Source: Corynebacterium massiliense DSM 45435
GTDB taxonomy: Bacteria > Actinomycetota > Actinomycetes > Mycobacteriales > Mycobacteriaceae
Direction: 5' to 3'
Length of the DNA stretch: 64,000 nt
NCBI RefSeq assembly: GCF_028609805.1
Contig: NZ_CP063189.1
Coordinates: 1,302,001-1,366,000, forward strand
Shown here: positions 46,161 through 55,556 of the stretch, one piece after another
Layout: each line of letters begins with the position of its first letter
Position numbering within the stretch: the first letter of the stretch is position 1
Translations under genes and position numbers: made by a program
Notes under the pieces: model-generated
Told to the model about the DNA's origin: nothing
Database searches by the model: none
The model's input: the letters and a program-made list of their open reading frames with translations, nothing else

Positions 46161-46778
46161 GTGCGCGTTCACTCGGTCCCGCTCGGCGTCTACGTGGACA
46201 ACGACACCCCCATTCACCGGGCGCCGGCGGGTATGAAAATGCTCGCCCTCTTCGTCTTTGTCCTCGGTGCAACCATTGCCGTGCACACCGTGCCATGGGC
46301 GGTAACCACGTTCGCTGCACCGTGCCTGGGCTATCTCATAGCGCGTATTCCGTGGCGCATCGCGTGGCAACAGCTCTGGCCGCCGCTCATCTTCCTCGTC
46401 CCGCTCACCGCGTTCCAGTGGTGGCAGCTGAGCGGCGAGCGCGCCCTCGTAATGTTCCTGACCATTTACGCGGGGCTCATTGCCGCCACCCTGGTCACGC
46501 TCACCACTCAGGTCGCCGCAATGATGGAGGCACTCGAGCGCGCGCTGTCGCCCCTGAGCCGCATCGGGGTGCGCACCGACCTGATCAGCTTGACCATGTC
46601 CATGACCATCCGCCTCATTCCCCTCATGCTCGGCACGGTCAATGAGGTCCTGGATGCACGAAAAGCCCGCGGGGCGGGCTTTTCTCTGCGCGCTTTTGGC
46701 ACGCCGATTATCGTGCGCTCTATTCGCCGCGCGCGGGCGATGGCGGAAGCCCTGCAGGCACGCGGCGTGGGCGACTAA
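46161..46778 (+). CDS. bioN: Biotin ECF transporter coupling protein BioN (EcfT)
   Basis: A 205-residue membrane scaffold coupling BioM to BioY. Four to five membrane segments are predicted. The two EcfT coupling motifs are present as ARKARG and ALQARG in the C-terminal part. The GTG at 46161 has AGGAAGGAG a few bases upstream. A perfect hairpin with a T-run is embedded in the codons of the first coupling motif (46660-46684). It is convergent with pspA. Confidence 0.9.
   Translation: MRVHSVPLGVYVDNDTPIHRAPAGMKMLALFVFVLGATIAVHTVPWAVTTFAAPCLGYLIARIPWRIAWQQLWPPLIFLVPLTAFQWWQLSGERALVMFLTIYAGLIAATLVTLTTQVAAMMEALERALSPLSRIGVRTDLISLTMSMTIRLIPLMLGTVNEVLDARKARGAGFSLRAFGTPIIVRSIRRARAMAEALQARGVGD
46660..46684 (+). 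terminator. Terminator-like hairpin inside bioN
   Basis: GAAAAGCCCGC (46660-46670) and GCGGGCTTTTC (46674-46684) form a perfect 11-bp stem around GGG, with the T-run built into the descending arm. It has the shape of an intrinsic terminator but lies within the open frame, about 95 bases before the bioN stop. Confidence 0.5.
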
Positions 46779-46787
46779 CTGTGCGCG

Positions 46788-47669
46788 TTACTCGCCGCGC
46801 AGCTCCCGCAGGCGGGCCTGCACCGCATCGTTAGCGGCCGCGTTACCCGGCTGGGCAGCCTGGTGCGCGGAACCGGACTGGCCAGCCTCGATAGCGTTGT
46901 TCGAGTTGCCGGCCTGGCCGGCGCCGACCTGACGCGCGGACGCGCTGTTGCCCTGGTTCATTTCCGCACGGATCTGCTCCAGGCGGGAGTGGCCGGCCAT
47001 CTGGATGCCGGCCTGCTGGACCTCGTACATGCGACCCTCGACGGAATCCTCTGCCAGCTCTGCCTGCCCCAGGGCGCGGGAGTAGCGGCGCTCGATCTTC
47101 TCGCGCACGTTGTCCAGCGACGGCGTCGAGCCGTTGGTCAGCTCGTTCATGCTCGACAGCGAGTCAGAGACCTTCTCCTGCATCTTTGCCTGCTCGAGCT
47201 GGCTGAGCAGCTTGGAGCGCTCGTTGACCTTCTCGCGCAGGGCCGCTGCGTTGCGCTCCACGGCCTGCTTGGCCTGCTCGGCCTGCTGCAGCGCCTGGTC
47301 GTGCATCTTCTTGGTGTCTTCCACAGATTCCTCTGCGGTGACCAGCTGTGCTGCGAATGCCTCCGCCGCGTTTTCGTATTCGGTGGCCTTCGCCTCGTCG
47401 CCCTCGGCGCGTGCCTTGTCCGCAAGCTGCAACGCCTGCCGGGTATTCCCCTGCAGCTTTTCCACCTCGCCCAGGCGGCGGTTGAGCTGCATCTCTAGCT
47501 GGCGCTGATTGCCGATGACGGCCGCTGCCTGCTGGGACAGCTCCTGGTGCTGCCGCTGCGCCTCGTCGATAGCCTGCTCAATCTGTACCTTCGGGTCAGC
47601 GTTTTCTTCGATCTTGTTATCGAAGGCCGCCATGAGGTAGTTCCACAGTTTCGAAAAGGGGTTAGCCAT
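46788..47669 (-). CDS. pspA: Phage-shock protein PspA (IM30 family)
   Basis: A 293-residue coiled-coil, membrane-associated envelope-stress protein. The N-terminus [38 protein letters not shown] is the PspA signature, followed by long Glu/Gln/Ala-rich helices. A Gly/Ala/Asn-rich segment lies near residues 245-275. In mycobacteria PspA works with ClgR, whose gene here lies 123 bases upstream on the same strand, fitting one envelope-stress unit. Confidence 0.93.
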   Translation of the reverse strand: MANPFSKLWNYLMAAFDNKIEENADPKVQIEQAIDEAQRQHQELSQQAAAVIGNQRQLEMQLNRRLGEVEKLQGNTRQALQLADKARAEGDEAKATEYENAAEAFAAQLVTAEESVEDTKKMHDQALQQAEQAKQAVERNAAALREKVNERSKLLSQLEQAKMQEKVSDSLSSMNELTNGSTPSLDNVREKIERRYSRALGQAELAEDSVEGRMYEVQQAGIQMAGHSRLEQIRAEMNQGNSASARQVGAGQAGNSNNAIEAGQSGSAHQAAQPGNAAANDAVQARLRELRGE

Positions 47670-47792
47670 AGTGGTCGGTGCGCCTTCCTAGGTCAGTTGA
47701 ACAGAAAGTTTAAAAATGCATATTCATGCTAGCGGACTGCACTACACCGCGTGCCGCACGCGGGCAACAAAGTGCCGCCGAATGAACGGAGA

Positions 47793-48161
47793 CTAAAACT
47801 CCGCCGCGGCCGGGGTGGTGTGCGCCAGTTCCTCGTCGACGGAGGGAAGGGCCATGTAGCCGGCAGCTTCAATGAGCACGTCGGACACCGCGACGTTCAG
47901 GCCGTGGCAGACTGCAGCGAGAAGCTCGGAAGAGACCTCCTTGCGGCCGCGCTCCAACTCAGAGAGATAACCCGGGGACACGCTGGCTTCGCCTGCAAGT
48001 TCGCGCAGCGTGACGCCCCGATCCGCGCGGAAGGCGCGCAGCGTAAGCCCGAGCGCCTCGCGCAGCAACGGCTCCGCAACTGCGTCAGCTGACGCGTGCG
48101 AGCCGGCAACGGACGCGTGGTCGATGCTTGGACGATCTAGAACTACAGTCGAATTGCTCAT
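47793..48161 (-). CDS. clgR: Transcriptional activator ClgR (XRE family)
   Basis: A 122-residue regulator of Clp protease, DNA-repair and envelope-stress genes in actinobacteria. The HTH is in LGLTLRAFRADRGVTLRELAGEASVSPGYLSELERGRKEVS, the canonical ClgR sequence. The ATG at 48161 is the start; a SigH-type promoter ends about 10 bases before it, so it may be leaderless. In C. glutamicum clgR is known to be SigH-controlled and its protein is degraded by ClpP. Confidence 0.94.
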   Translation of the reverse strand: MSNSTVVLDRPSIDHASVAGSHASADAVAEPLLREALGLTLRAFRADRGVTLRELAGEASVSPGYLSELERGRKEVSSELLAAVCHGLNVAVSDVLIEAAGYMALPSVDEELAHTTPAAAEF

Positions 48162-48171
48162 CAGTTTTAGT

Positions 48172-48197
48172 AACGAATCCTTGTCAGAATTTGTTCC
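48172..48197 (-). promoter_or_regulatory. SigH-type promoter of clgR
   Basis: On the minus strand GGAACA (48192-48197) and CGTT (48172-48175) are exactly 16 bases apart, a perfect match to the corynebacterial SigH consensus. The CGTT ends 10 bases before the clgR ATG. Confidence 0.75.
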
Positions 48198-48209
48198 CAG
48201 AGTGTGGTT

Positions 48210-48240
48210 CTCACAGCGTGTGAGGTTCGCACGGTGCGAC
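48210..48240. promoter_or_regulatory. Two adjacent inverted repeats upstream of clgR
   Basis: CTCACA-GCG-TGTGAG (48210-48224) is a perfect 15-base palindrome. Directly beside it, CGCAC-G-GTGCG (48228-48238) is a second one, with CGC and GCG five bases apart as in ClgR sites, although the interior does not match the published motif. They lie just upstream of the SigH-type promoter and are candidate operators. Confidence 0.5.
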
Positions 48241-48258
48241 TGGCTGTGTGCCTGGTTT

Positions 48259-48834
48259 CTAGCGTACCGCGGCAGGTCCCGGCTCCCCCTCCACTGCGGC
48301 GAGGAGAGCCTCGAATGCGCATCGCACAGCGGCGCGGCGGATGGTGGCACGATCCCCGGCGAGGACGCGAACCGGTGTCGCGGTCGCATCGGACAGGGCG
48401 AATTTGCCCAAGTTGCCGCTCGCCTCCGCGCGGTGGGCCGTGACTCCGTCCGGTGCGGCGATCCCGATAAATACCTCGCCGACTGGGTGCCCGTCCTGCG
48501 AGTCGGGCCCGGCAACCCCGGTCAGGGATACGCCCCACGTCGCGCCGCACGAGTCCTGCGCACCGGTGGCCATGGCACGCGCGGTGGACGCGGCCACCGG
48601 ACCGTCGTTCTCCAACTGCTTTTCATCCACCCCGGCCAGAGAATGCTTCAGATCGGTCGCGTAGGTGATAAGCCCGCCGCGCAGTACCTGTGACGCCCCC
48701 GGCACGGTGGCCAGAGTGGCAGAGGCCAAGCCGGCGGTTAGCGATTCGCACAACGCCACGGTCTCGCCGCGCTCCCGGAGCGCACTGACAACGTCTCGGG
48801 CTAGCTCCTCGGGATCGGATACGTCAGCAGCCAT
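48259..48834 (-). CDS. CinA C-terminal-domain amidase (PncC type)
   Basis: A 191-residue nicotinamide-nucleotide amidase-like protein (CinA C-terminal domain only). Landmarks are LCESLTAGLASATLATVPGASQVLRGGLITYA and GVSLTGVAGPD. It recycles NMN in the NAD salvage pathway by family analogy. The N-terminal MoaB-like domain of full-length CinA is absent, as is normal in actinobacteria. It lies between pgsA and clgR on the same strand. Confidence 0.9.
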   Translation of the reverse strand: MAADVSDPEELARDVVSALRERGETVALCESLTAGLASATLATVPGASQVLRGGLITYATDLKHSLAGVDEKQLENDGPVAASTARAMATGAQDSCGATWGVSLTGVAGPDSQDGHPVGEVFIGIAAPDGVTAHRAEASGNLGKFALSDATATPVRVLAGDRATIRRAAVRCAFEALLAAVEGEPGPAAVR

Positions 48835-48840
48835 TGAGGG

Positions 48841-49467
48841 TTAGTTCTCCTTTTTCGAATCGACCAAGTACTGCACACCGGTCACCACCGTGACCAAGAC
48901 GGCCAACAGCATGACGATGAACGACGGGACGTCCATCCACGCCGGCAGCGGGCACAGATACAGCGCGACGGCGAGTGCCTGCAGGGTCGTCTTCAACTTG
49001 CCGCCGCGGGATGCCGGGACCACCTTCCCGTGGCGCAACAGCACCATCCGCCACACCGTGATGCCGAATTCGCGCAGCAGGATCACCACGGTCACCCACA
49101 CCGGGAGCGCGGAGACGATGTTGAGACAGATGAGCGCGGTGGCCATCAGCGCCTTGTCGGCGATGGGATCGGCGATCTTGCCAAAGTTGGTCACCAGATT
49201 CTTCGCACGCGCGATATCGCCGTCAAGCTTGTCGGTGGCCATAAGCAGGACAAAGACGGCGAAACCCCACCAGTCGTGCCCGGTGAGCACCAACCACGCG
49301 AAGACCGGGATGAAAAGGATGCGCAGACTGGTCAGCACGTTGGGCACGTTCCAGTTCGAGACCTCTTCCCCGGCGGAGGGGCGGCGGGCAGCACTCGTCG
49401 GTGCCGCGGCTGTCACGTCTTCCCTGTCTCGTCCCGAATTAGTCACACCGAACACTCTACCTTCCAC
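48841..49467 (-). CDS. pgsA: CDP-diacylglycerol-glycerol-3-phosphate 3-phosphatidyltransferase PgsA
   Basis: A 208-residue membrane enzyme starting phosphatidylglycerol synthesis. The CDP-alcohol phosphotransferase motif DG-x2-AR-x8-G-x3-D-x3-D is seen in LDGDIARAKNLVTNFGKIAD. Several membrane segments follow. The start is uncertain: GTG codons at 49467, 49455 and 49446 are possible, and AAGG near 49460-49463 favours 49455 or 49446. The N-terminal 35 residues are hydrophilic and Ala/Ser-rich. It is divergent from the YciI gene. Confidence 0.9.
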   Translation of the reverse strand: MEGRVFGVTNSGRDREDVTAAAPTSAARRPSAGEEVSNWNVPNVLTSLRILFIPVFAWLVLTGHDWWGFAVFVLLMATDKLDGDIARAKNLVTNFGKIADPIADKALMATALICLNIVSALPVWVTVVILLREFGITVWRMVLLRHGKVVPASRGGKLKTTLQALAVALYLCPLPAWMDVPSFIVMLLAVLVTVVTGVQYLVDSKKEN

Positions 49468-49487
49468 CCCCAGTAGGCTCGTTCACC

Positions 49488-49781
49488 GTGACGTACTTCG
49501 TGGTTTCCTATTCCTACCGAGCCGACAATCCTCGCCTCGATGCCCTTCTTTCCCAGCACGACGCCTACGTGCGCGAGCTAGCGTCCGCTGGGCGCATCGT
49601 GGCCGCGGGCCCGCTGACTGATTCGGCGGGCGGCACACTCATCATCGTCAAGCTGCCGGCCGATACCTCCGCCGCAGACACGCCCGCCGGCGTGCTGGAG
49701 CTGCTAGCCGATGACCCACTGATCAAGGCCGGAGTTGTGACGCAGCGCTGTGTTCGCCGCTGGGAGCCGGCGCGGCTGTAA
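49488..49781 (+). CDS. YciI family protein
   Basis: A 97-residue ferredoxin-like-fold protein of the YciI family. The conserved His-Asp pair is in LSQHDAYVREL, and AGRIVAAGPLTD follows. Function is unsettled; some relatives are dehydrohalogenase-like. The GTG at 49488 lies eight bases after a TAGGCT hexamer (49474-49479), indicating a leaderless mRNA. Confidence 0.85.
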   Translation: MTYFVVSYSYRADNPRLDALLSQHDAYVRELASAGRIVAAGPLTDSAGGTLIIVKLPADTSAADTPAGVLELLADDPLIKAGVVTQRCVRRWEPARL

Positions 49782-49802
49782 TCCCAGATCTCACCCGCAC
49801 GC

Positions 49803-50921
49803 TTAAGCGTCCGGCAGGTCAGCCGCCGTCAGCTCGTCGGCACGCCCGACGTAGTCGCCGGCCTTGGTGCGCACAATCTTGTTGCCGAAATCGTCCCAGT
49901 CGTAGTGCGTGCCGGTATTCGAGACGTTGACGCCGCCCTGGGATTCGTCGCGTTTGTCGCGGATGACGGACGCGATGACGGTGATTGCGAGGACGCCGAC
50001 GATGACCGCGAGCGAGACAAAGGTGGACACCTCTGGCACGGCGACGGACTCACCGCCGTTGATGAACGGCAGGTTGTTTTCGTGCAGCGCGTGCAGCATG
50101 AGCTTGACGCCGATAAAGCCCAGGATGATGGCGAGCCCGTACGGCAGGTACACCAGCCGGTCGAGCAGGCCGTCTAAAAGGAAATACATCTGGCGCAAGC
50201 CCATCAGCGCGAACGCGTTCGTGGTGAAGACGAGGAAAGCCTCGTTGGTCACGCCGTAAATGGCCGGGATGGAGTCGAACGCGAACATGACATCGATAAG
50301 GCCGATGGACACCAAGGCGACCGCCAGCGGGGTGAGCATGAATTTGCCGCGCTTGTCGTCGCGGTGCGTGAGCCGCTCGCCGTAGTAGCGGTGCGTGACG
50401 GGAATGACGCGGCGCAACACCTTGATGATGGTCATGTCGTCCGGGCTGGTCTCCGGGGCGTCGCGGACTTCATCGATAATCAGCTTGACTGCGGTGTATA
50501 GCAAGAAGAGCGCGAAGAGGTAGAAAACGTCCGACCACGCCTGGATCACCGCCGCGCCCAAAAGGATGAACACGAGTCGGCACAGCAGCGCGACGATGAT
50601 GCCGATGAGCAGCACCTTCTGCTGGTACTGGCGCGGTATCTTGAACGCACCCATGATCAGCGCGAAGACGAAGAGGTTGTCTACCGAAAGGGCCAGCTCC
50701 GTGACGTAGCCGGTGTAGAACTGCATCGCGTGCTCGTGGTTCCACAGGCCCCAGATGACGAGGCCGAAAACCACCGCGAGGCTGACGTACACGGCGGTCC
50801 ACGTGGCCGCCTCTTTCAGCGTCGGCTCGTGTGGGGTGCGCACATGGGAGTAGAAATCGAAGATGAAAAGGCCCAAGATCACTGCGCCGGTGACGGCCCA
50901 GATCCATACAGGGACACTCAT
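49803..50921 (-). CDS. TerC family membrane protein (probable Mn(II) exporter)
   Basis: A 372-residue TerC-family protein with eight to nine membrane segments. The conserved motifs are ELALSVDNLFVFALIMGAF and DVMFAFDSIPAIYGV, with acidic residues inside the membrane. Members under yybP-ykoY riboswitches export manganese, and such an element is found upstream here. The ATG at 50921 has GGAGG at 50933-50937; that RBS is the one the riboswitch can hide. Confidence 0.9.
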   Translation of the reverse strand: MSVPVWIWAVTGAVILGLFIFDFYSHVRTPHEPTLKEAATWTAVYVSLAVVFGLVIWGLWNHEHAMQFYTGYVTELALSVDNLFVFALIMGAFKIPRQYQQKVLLIGIIVALLCRLVFILLGAAVIQAWSDVFYLFALFLLYTAVKLIIDEVRDAPETSPDDMTIIKVLRRVIPVTHRYYGERLTHRDDKRGKFMLTPLAVALVSIGLIDVMFAFDSIPAIYGVTNEAFLVFTTNAFALMGLRQMYFLLDGLLDRLVYLPYGLAIILGFIGVKLMLHALHENNLPFINGGESVAVPEVSTFVSLAVIVGVLAITVIASVIRDKRDESQGGVNVSNTGTHYDWDDFGNKIVRTKAGDYVGRADELTAADLPDA

Positions 50922-50931
50922 GGGGTGATAT

Positions 50932-51098
50932 ACCTCCGGTCTGGTCTGTGACGATGGCGACCAGAGGTCTCCCCCACCCAAACCGGCCTGCATAGGCCAG
51001 TTCGGGTCGGCGGGACCGGGTGCGCACGACTCACTTGAACGGTGAGCCTGGGCACCGTGCTGACGATCCGCGCCGCTTTGTGGGGTACTCCCCTCTAG
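50932..51098 (-). promoter_or_regulatory. yybP-ykoY manganese riboswitch upstream of terC
   Basis: Read on the minus strand, conserved elements occur in family order: GGGGAGTA (51086-51093), GTCAGCA (51058-51064) and GGGGGAGACC (50966-50975). P1 is formed by CUAGAGG (51092-51098) and CCUCUGG (50961-50967). The competing helix is ACCUCUGGUC (50959-50968) with GACCGGAGGU (50932-50941), ten pairs with one G-U, covering the GGAGG RBS. Mn(II) binding should stabilise P1 and free the RBS. This fits an ON switch for manganese export. Confidence 0.8.
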
Positions 51099-51131
51099 AA
51101 CAACTCATAGTACCCAACTGCGGGGTGCTGG

Positions 51132-54100
51132 CTAGAACGCACCCGCCGAGCGGTTTCGGGTGGCTTGAACGACGCGGGTGGAGTTATGCCCGTCTGAGCC
51201 AGCTCTGGGCGATGCCCCGTCGGCCCCGGCGTTTCCTGCCTCTCCGGCAGACGCCTCGGGCGCCGCAGCACCATCGTCGTCTTCCTTCGGCGCATCCGCT
51301 GGGTCGCCGCCCTTGATCATCCAGATGATCGTGTCGAGCTCCTCGGGCTTGACCAAGACCTCGCGCGCCTTGGACCCCTCGGACGGGCCCACCACGCCGC
51401 GGGTTTCCATCAGGTCCATCAGGCGGCCCGCCTTGGCAAAGCCAATGCGGAGCTTGCGCTGGAGCATCGATGTGGAGCCGAGCTGCGAGGTGACCACGAG
51501 GTCAACTGCCTCGAGCAGATCGTCCATGTCCTTGCCGATGTCGTCGTCGATGTCCTTTTTCGCATCCGACTTCTTTTCCTCGGTCACGCCCTCGGTGTAG
51601 TTCGGCTCCGCCTGCGCCTTGGAGGCGCCCACCACGGCCATGATCTCGTCATCGGAAACGAATGCGCCTTGCACACGGATGGGTTTGCCGCCCTGCGGGA
51701 TGAAGAGCGCATCGCCCATGCCGATGAGCTTTTCCGCGCCCGCCTGGTCCAGGATGACGCGCGAGTCCGTCAGCGAGGAGGTGGCGAATGCCAGCCGTGA
51801 CGGAACGTTGGTCTTGATCAGGCCGGTGACCACGTCCACGGACGGACGCTGCGTCGCCAGCACCAAGTGGATGCCGGCGGCACGCGCCTTCTGGGTGATG
51901 CGCACGATGGAGTCCTCGATCTCCTTCGGGGCGGTCATCATCAAGTCGGCGAGCTCGTCCACCACGCACACGATGAACGGGTACGGGCGCATCTCCCGCT
52001 CGGAGCCCGGGGGCGCTTGGATCTCGCCGGAGCGCACCTTGCGGTTGAAATCCTTGATGTGGCGCACGCGCGCGGACTTCATGTCCAGGTAGCGCTGCTC
52101 CATTTCCTCCACGAGCCACTGCAGCGCCGCCGCGGCCTTCTTCGGCTGCGTGATGATCGGCGTGATGAGGTGCGGGATGCCCTCGTACGGGGTGAGCTCC
52201 ACCATCTTCGGGTCAACGAGGATGAGGCGGACATCGTCAGGCGTTGCCCGCGTCAACAGCGACACCAACAGCGAGTTCACGAAGGCGGACTTACCGGAAC
52301 CGGTGGCACCGGCAACCAGCAGGTGCGGCATCTTCTGCACCGAAGCGGAGACCAGCTCGCCCTCGATGTCCTTGCCCAGTCCGATGAGCATCGGGTCCGG
52401 ATCGCCGGTATTCGACGGCGACTCGAGCACCTCGCGCAGTCGCACCATCTCGCGGTCCGGGTTCGGCACCTCGATGCCCACGGCGGACTTGCCCGGGATC
52501 GGAGTGAGCAGGCGGACGTTTTCGTTCGCCACCGCATAAGCGATGTTGGACTGCAGGTTGGTGATCTTCGAGACCTTGACGCCCGGCCCCAGCTCCACCT
52601 CGTAGCGGGTAACCGTCGGGCCACGGCTGAAGCCGGTCACGCTGGCGTTGACCTTGAACTCGTCGAAGACAGCCGTGAGTGCATCGATGATGCGGTCGTT
52701 GACCTCGGTGCGCTGCTTCGCCGGCGTGCCCGCCACCAGCAGGTCGGCGCTCGGTGCCGTGTAGTCCAGCGTCTCGAGCGCACCCGCACCAGACGCAGAG
52801 GCCGTACCTGCCGCGCTTGCCGATGTCCCGTCCTCAGCGTCCGCTTTCGCCTGCGCGTCGGCGGCGGTGCCGGTGGCCGGGTCCATCCCGGAACGGGCAA
52901 TGATGGCCTGCCGCATCGCCTCGCGGGAGTTGGCCACCGCGTCGGGTGCCTCCGCACTATTCGACGCCGCTTGGGTGCCCGCAGCCGGTAGGACCTGGGT
53001 TGATTCAGTCGACGGCGCTGCCGCCTGTCGCTGCGCCGGCTTCTGTTGCGCTGGCTTGTGCTGCGCCGACGAACGGGCCGGTGTTGCGGCGGCGCCGGCA
53101 CCGGCACCGGCACCGGCATTTTGGCCAGAATTGTGCACGGCCGGGAACTGTTCCGTATCGGCCGCGGACGGGCGGGCAGCCGCCGTGGACTGCGTCCCCT
53201 CCGCGGGCTGCGTTCCTGCCGCAGGCTGTTCCGCAGTCGATCGCGACGCGGGTGTAGCTGGCGCATCGATCACGCGCGTGTCCGCACTGTCGTCGTGGTC
53301 CGAGGAACGGTGACCGCCGAACAGGCCGCCTTGCGCCGGCTCGCCAGCGCCTGCTGCACCCGCTGCACCGGCAGCGCCTGCTGCGCCCGCTGCGCTCGCC
53401 CCCGTGCCGGCGCCCGCGCCGCGCGAGAAGAGGTTCTTTCCCAGACCGGCAAGGCCGGAGCTGCGGCGGGCGGACGTCTCCCGGCCGGTGGACGTTTCCC
53501 GACCGGTGCCGGGCTGACGTTGCGCGACACCACGGTGGGAGGAGCGGTCTTCCCTGCGGCGGCCAGCGGCGATCGAGTCGATGTCGTCCGCGACGTGTCC
53601 GTACTGGTCGTTCGGGTCAACCGCACCCGCCGCATCTGCGTCGCCGGCGTCGGCATCGCACGTTCCGCGTCGGCCCGCGATCTCGTCGCGCAGGTAGTCG
53701 ATCGCCTCACGGGTGGTCACCCCGGTGACCTGGAGAGCTCCGTAGACGATGACGAGGATGAGAAGCGGAACTGCGACAAAACTGGAGAACCCAGCCGCTA
53801 GAAGCCCGCCGGTCCAAGCTCCCACGGCGCCGCCGGCGGATTCACGGCCCGCCCAGTCCGCGGGGTTTCCGGCAAAGACGTGAATCAACCCGAGCATCGC
53901 CACGACGATGACCGTCGTGCCGATAGCCACGCGCGGAGTCACCCGGCCGCCATTGCCACCCCAGTCGAGCATGAACGCCAGTGCGACGAGAACCAGCCCG
54001 ACGGGCAGAATGAGCGCACCGGCGCCGATCACCACGTGGACCGCGCGGGCGATCGCGCCGCCGATAGGCCCGGCAACGCCGAACCACACCGACGCGCCGA

Positions 54101-54695
54101 TAATCGCGGCGAGCGCGAGCAGGATAAGTCCCAGGGCGTCCGGGCTAATGGACTGGCGAGTACCGGCAGCGGAGTCGCTCGGGTCGTCGCCGTCGCCTTC
54201 CCCAAACGGGTTAGCAGGCGCGCCCGCCGAATCCTCACCAGCGGCCGGGTAATCGGTGTCCGCCTCGGCGTCCAGTGCTGCCGCGTTCGCGTCCTCATTC
54301 GCGCTCGCTTTCACGGCGCTTGCCTTGGTGATCTTCGAGGCGCGCTTGCGGCGCGGGGTGTGCGGGGCGGTCTCCGAAATCTTCTGCGTCTCCTCTGCTG
54401 CGTCAGTCTGATCACGAGTCAAGTCTGGAGACTCGTCGTACACCGATTCGTCACTGGGTTTGAGGCTCTGTAGCGCATTGCCCACCCCGCGGCCGAGGCC
54501 AGAAAAAGCCCCGCCGATGCCGCGCCCCACAGCACGAAAAGCGCTGCCGGTTCGCTCGTTAGAGTACGCGGCAGCGCGGTGCGACGACGTGACGGTCAGT
54601 TCACTGGGAGCGCGTCCGGCCGGGCGGGAACGGCTCGCTGCGTGTGCAGACGAGGTCTCCCGGCGCCGGCTGGACGGGGCATTGCGGACAGACAT
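51132..54695 (-). CDS. ftsK: DNA translocase FtsK
   Basis: A 1,187-residue SpoIIIE/FtsK protein for chromosome segregation at the septum. Residues 1-185 are charged and hydrophilic; four to five membrane segments lie between about 190 and 335. A long Ala/Gly/Gln-rich linker (about 380-670, including a run of GAA triplets) leads to the motor. Walker A GATGSGKS is near residue 798, with [20 protein letters not shown] after it, and the C-terminal gamma winged helix includes [32 protein letters not shown] hexamer seven bases before the ATG suggests a leaderless start. Confidence 0.96.
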   Translation of the reverse strand: MSVRNAPSSRRRETSSAHAASRSRPAGRAPSELTVTSSHRAAAYSNERTGSAFRAVGRGIGGAFSGLGRGVGNALQSLKPSDESVYDESPDLTRDQTDAAEETQKISETAPHTPRRKRASKITKASAVKASANEDANAAALDAEADTDYPAAGEDSAGAPANPFGEGDGDDPSDSAAGTRQSISPDALGLILLALAAIIGASVWFGVAGPIGGAIARAVHVVIGAGALILPVGLVLVALAFMLDWGGNGGRVTPRVAIGTTVIVVAMLGLIHVFAGNPADWAGRESAGGAVGAWTGGLLAAGFSSFVAVPLLILVIVYGALQVTGVTTREAIDYLRDEIAGRRGTCDADAGDADAAGAVDPNDQYGHVADDIDSIAAGRRREDRSSHRGVAQRQPGTGRETSTGRETSARRSSGLAGLGKNLFSRGAGAGTGASAAGAAGAAGAAGAAGAGEPAQGGLFGGHRSSDHDDSADTRVIDAPATPASRSTAEQPAAGTQPAEGTQSTAAARPSAADTEQFPAVHNSGQNAGAGAGAGAAATPARSSAQHKPAQQKPAQRQAAAPSTESTQVLPAAGTQAASNSAEAPDAVANSREAMRQAIIARSGMDPATGTAADAQAKADAEDGTSASAAGTASASGAGALETLDYTAPSADLLVAGTPAKQRTEVNDRIIDALTAVFDEFKVNASVTGFSRGPTVTRYEVELGPGVKVSKITNLQSNIAYAVANENVRLLTPIPGKSAVGIEVPNPDREMVRLREVLESPSNTGDPDPMLIGLGKDIEGELVSASVQKMPHLLVAGATGSGKSAFVNSLLVSLLTRATPDDVRLILVDPKMVELTPYEGIPHLITPIITQPKKAAAALQWLVEEMEQRYLDMKSARVRHIKDFNRKVRSGEIQAPPGSEREMRPYPFIVCVVDELADLMMTAPKEIEDSIVRITQKARAAGIHLVLATQRPSVDVVTGLIKTNVPSRLAFATSSLTDSRVILDQAGAEKLIGMGDALFIPQGGKPIRVQGAFVSDDEIMAVVGASKAQAEPNYTEGVTEEKKSDAKKDIDDDIGKDMDDLLEAVDLVVTSQLGSTSMLQRKLRIGFAKAGRLMDLMETRGVVGPSEGSKAREVLVKPEELDTIIWMIKGGDPADAPKEDDDGAAAPEASAGEAGNAGADGASPRAGSDGHNSTRVVQATRNRSAGAF

Positions 54696-54839
54696 GCGTG
54701 TAACTCTATCCCCTCAATGCCCTTACATTCACATTCACCACACATGCCTCAGTAACTTTTTCGTTATGGCGGAACTACGACCGTGTGGCCGGGAGACTGC
54801 CAGGCCCGCGCGGCCACGAAGCCACCCAGGCCTATGCAC

Positions 54840-55466
54840 CTAGAGAGCGGAGCGACGCACCGCACTCTCGTCGCCGTCGATGGTAACCTCGACGGCGTCG
54901 CGTCCGAAGGCCCACAGCAAGAGCTCGCCGGGTTCGCCGGCAACGCGCACGATGTCATCGCCACGCTCGGCTACCCCGCGCTTGTCCGCCGCCACAATCG
55001 GCTTGTGGTCGGTCGGCTGCAGGACCACCGGCTTGGTGGAGCCGCGGAGGAAGACCTTGCCGGCCGCGGAAAGGGATTTCACAAACTGGTCGTTCACCGC
55101 GGCTGAGAACTCGCGCGGGCGGGCCGTGCCGTCGCCGCGTCGCACGTCTTCGTGGTGGACGAAATGCTCAGCAAAGTTGGCACCGCTATCTAGAAGGCGC
55201 CAGGGATTCAGCTTCCCGGGGCCGCTTGCCCACGCATCGACAAGCTCGTCGTAATCGCGCTCTTTGACCTGCGCGGTGACCTCATCGAGGTGGCCGCTTA
55301 GCGGAGAAATGAACATTCCCGCCGCGGCATCGGGTCGGTTCTCGCGCAGCCACAGGTGCGCGGCCATGTCGCGGGTGGTCCACCCTTCGCACAGCGTCGG
55401 CGCGTCGGGGCCTACGGAATGAAGCAGTTCAGCGAGGCGTTCGCGTTCCCGAGAAGAAAAAGACAT
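54840..55466 (-). CDS. TIGR03085-type metal-binding (DinB-like) protein
   Basis: A 208-residue protein of the mycothiol-dependent DinB/maleylpyruvate-isomerase-like superfamily. His residues typical of the metal site are in DMAAHLWLREN and EHFVHHEDVRR. The start MSFSSRERERLAELLHSVGPDAPTLCEGW is the family opening, which fixes the ATG at 55466. Substrate is unknown; mycothiol-linked transfer is the family theme. It lies downstream of rnj with a hairpin between. Confidence 0.82.
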   Translation of the reverse strand: MSFSSRERERLAELLHSVGPDAPTLCEGWTTRDMAAHLWLRENRPDAAAGMFISPLSGHLDEVTAQVKERDYDELVDAWASGPGKLNPWRLLDSGANFAEHFVHHEDVRRGDGTARPREFSAAVNDQFVKSLSAAGKVFLRGSTKPVVLQPTDHKPIVAADKRGVAERGDDIVRVAGEPGELLLWAFGRDAVEVTIDGDESAVRRSAL

Positions 55467-55510
55467 GGCCCCCACCCTATCCCTGTTCACGGGAAAAGGT
55501 GAGGGCCAGA

Positions 55511-55538
55511 CGCCTCCCAAGTTCAGGCTTGGGAGGCG
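55511..55538 (-). terminator. Hairpin after rnj
   Basis: CGCCTCCCAAG (55511-55521) and CTTGGGAGGCG (55528-55538) form a perfect 11-bp stem with a six-base loop. There is no T-run on the minus strand, so it may stabilise the rnj 3' end or act in Rho-dependent termination. Confidence 0.5.
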
Positions 55539-55556
55539 GAGCGGGCCGCGGTGTGT

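Noticed and set aside
44817..46778. Transposon or phage origin of the bio genes
   Set aside because: No integrase, transposase or repeat ends; bioYMN next to recA is the normal corynebacterial order.
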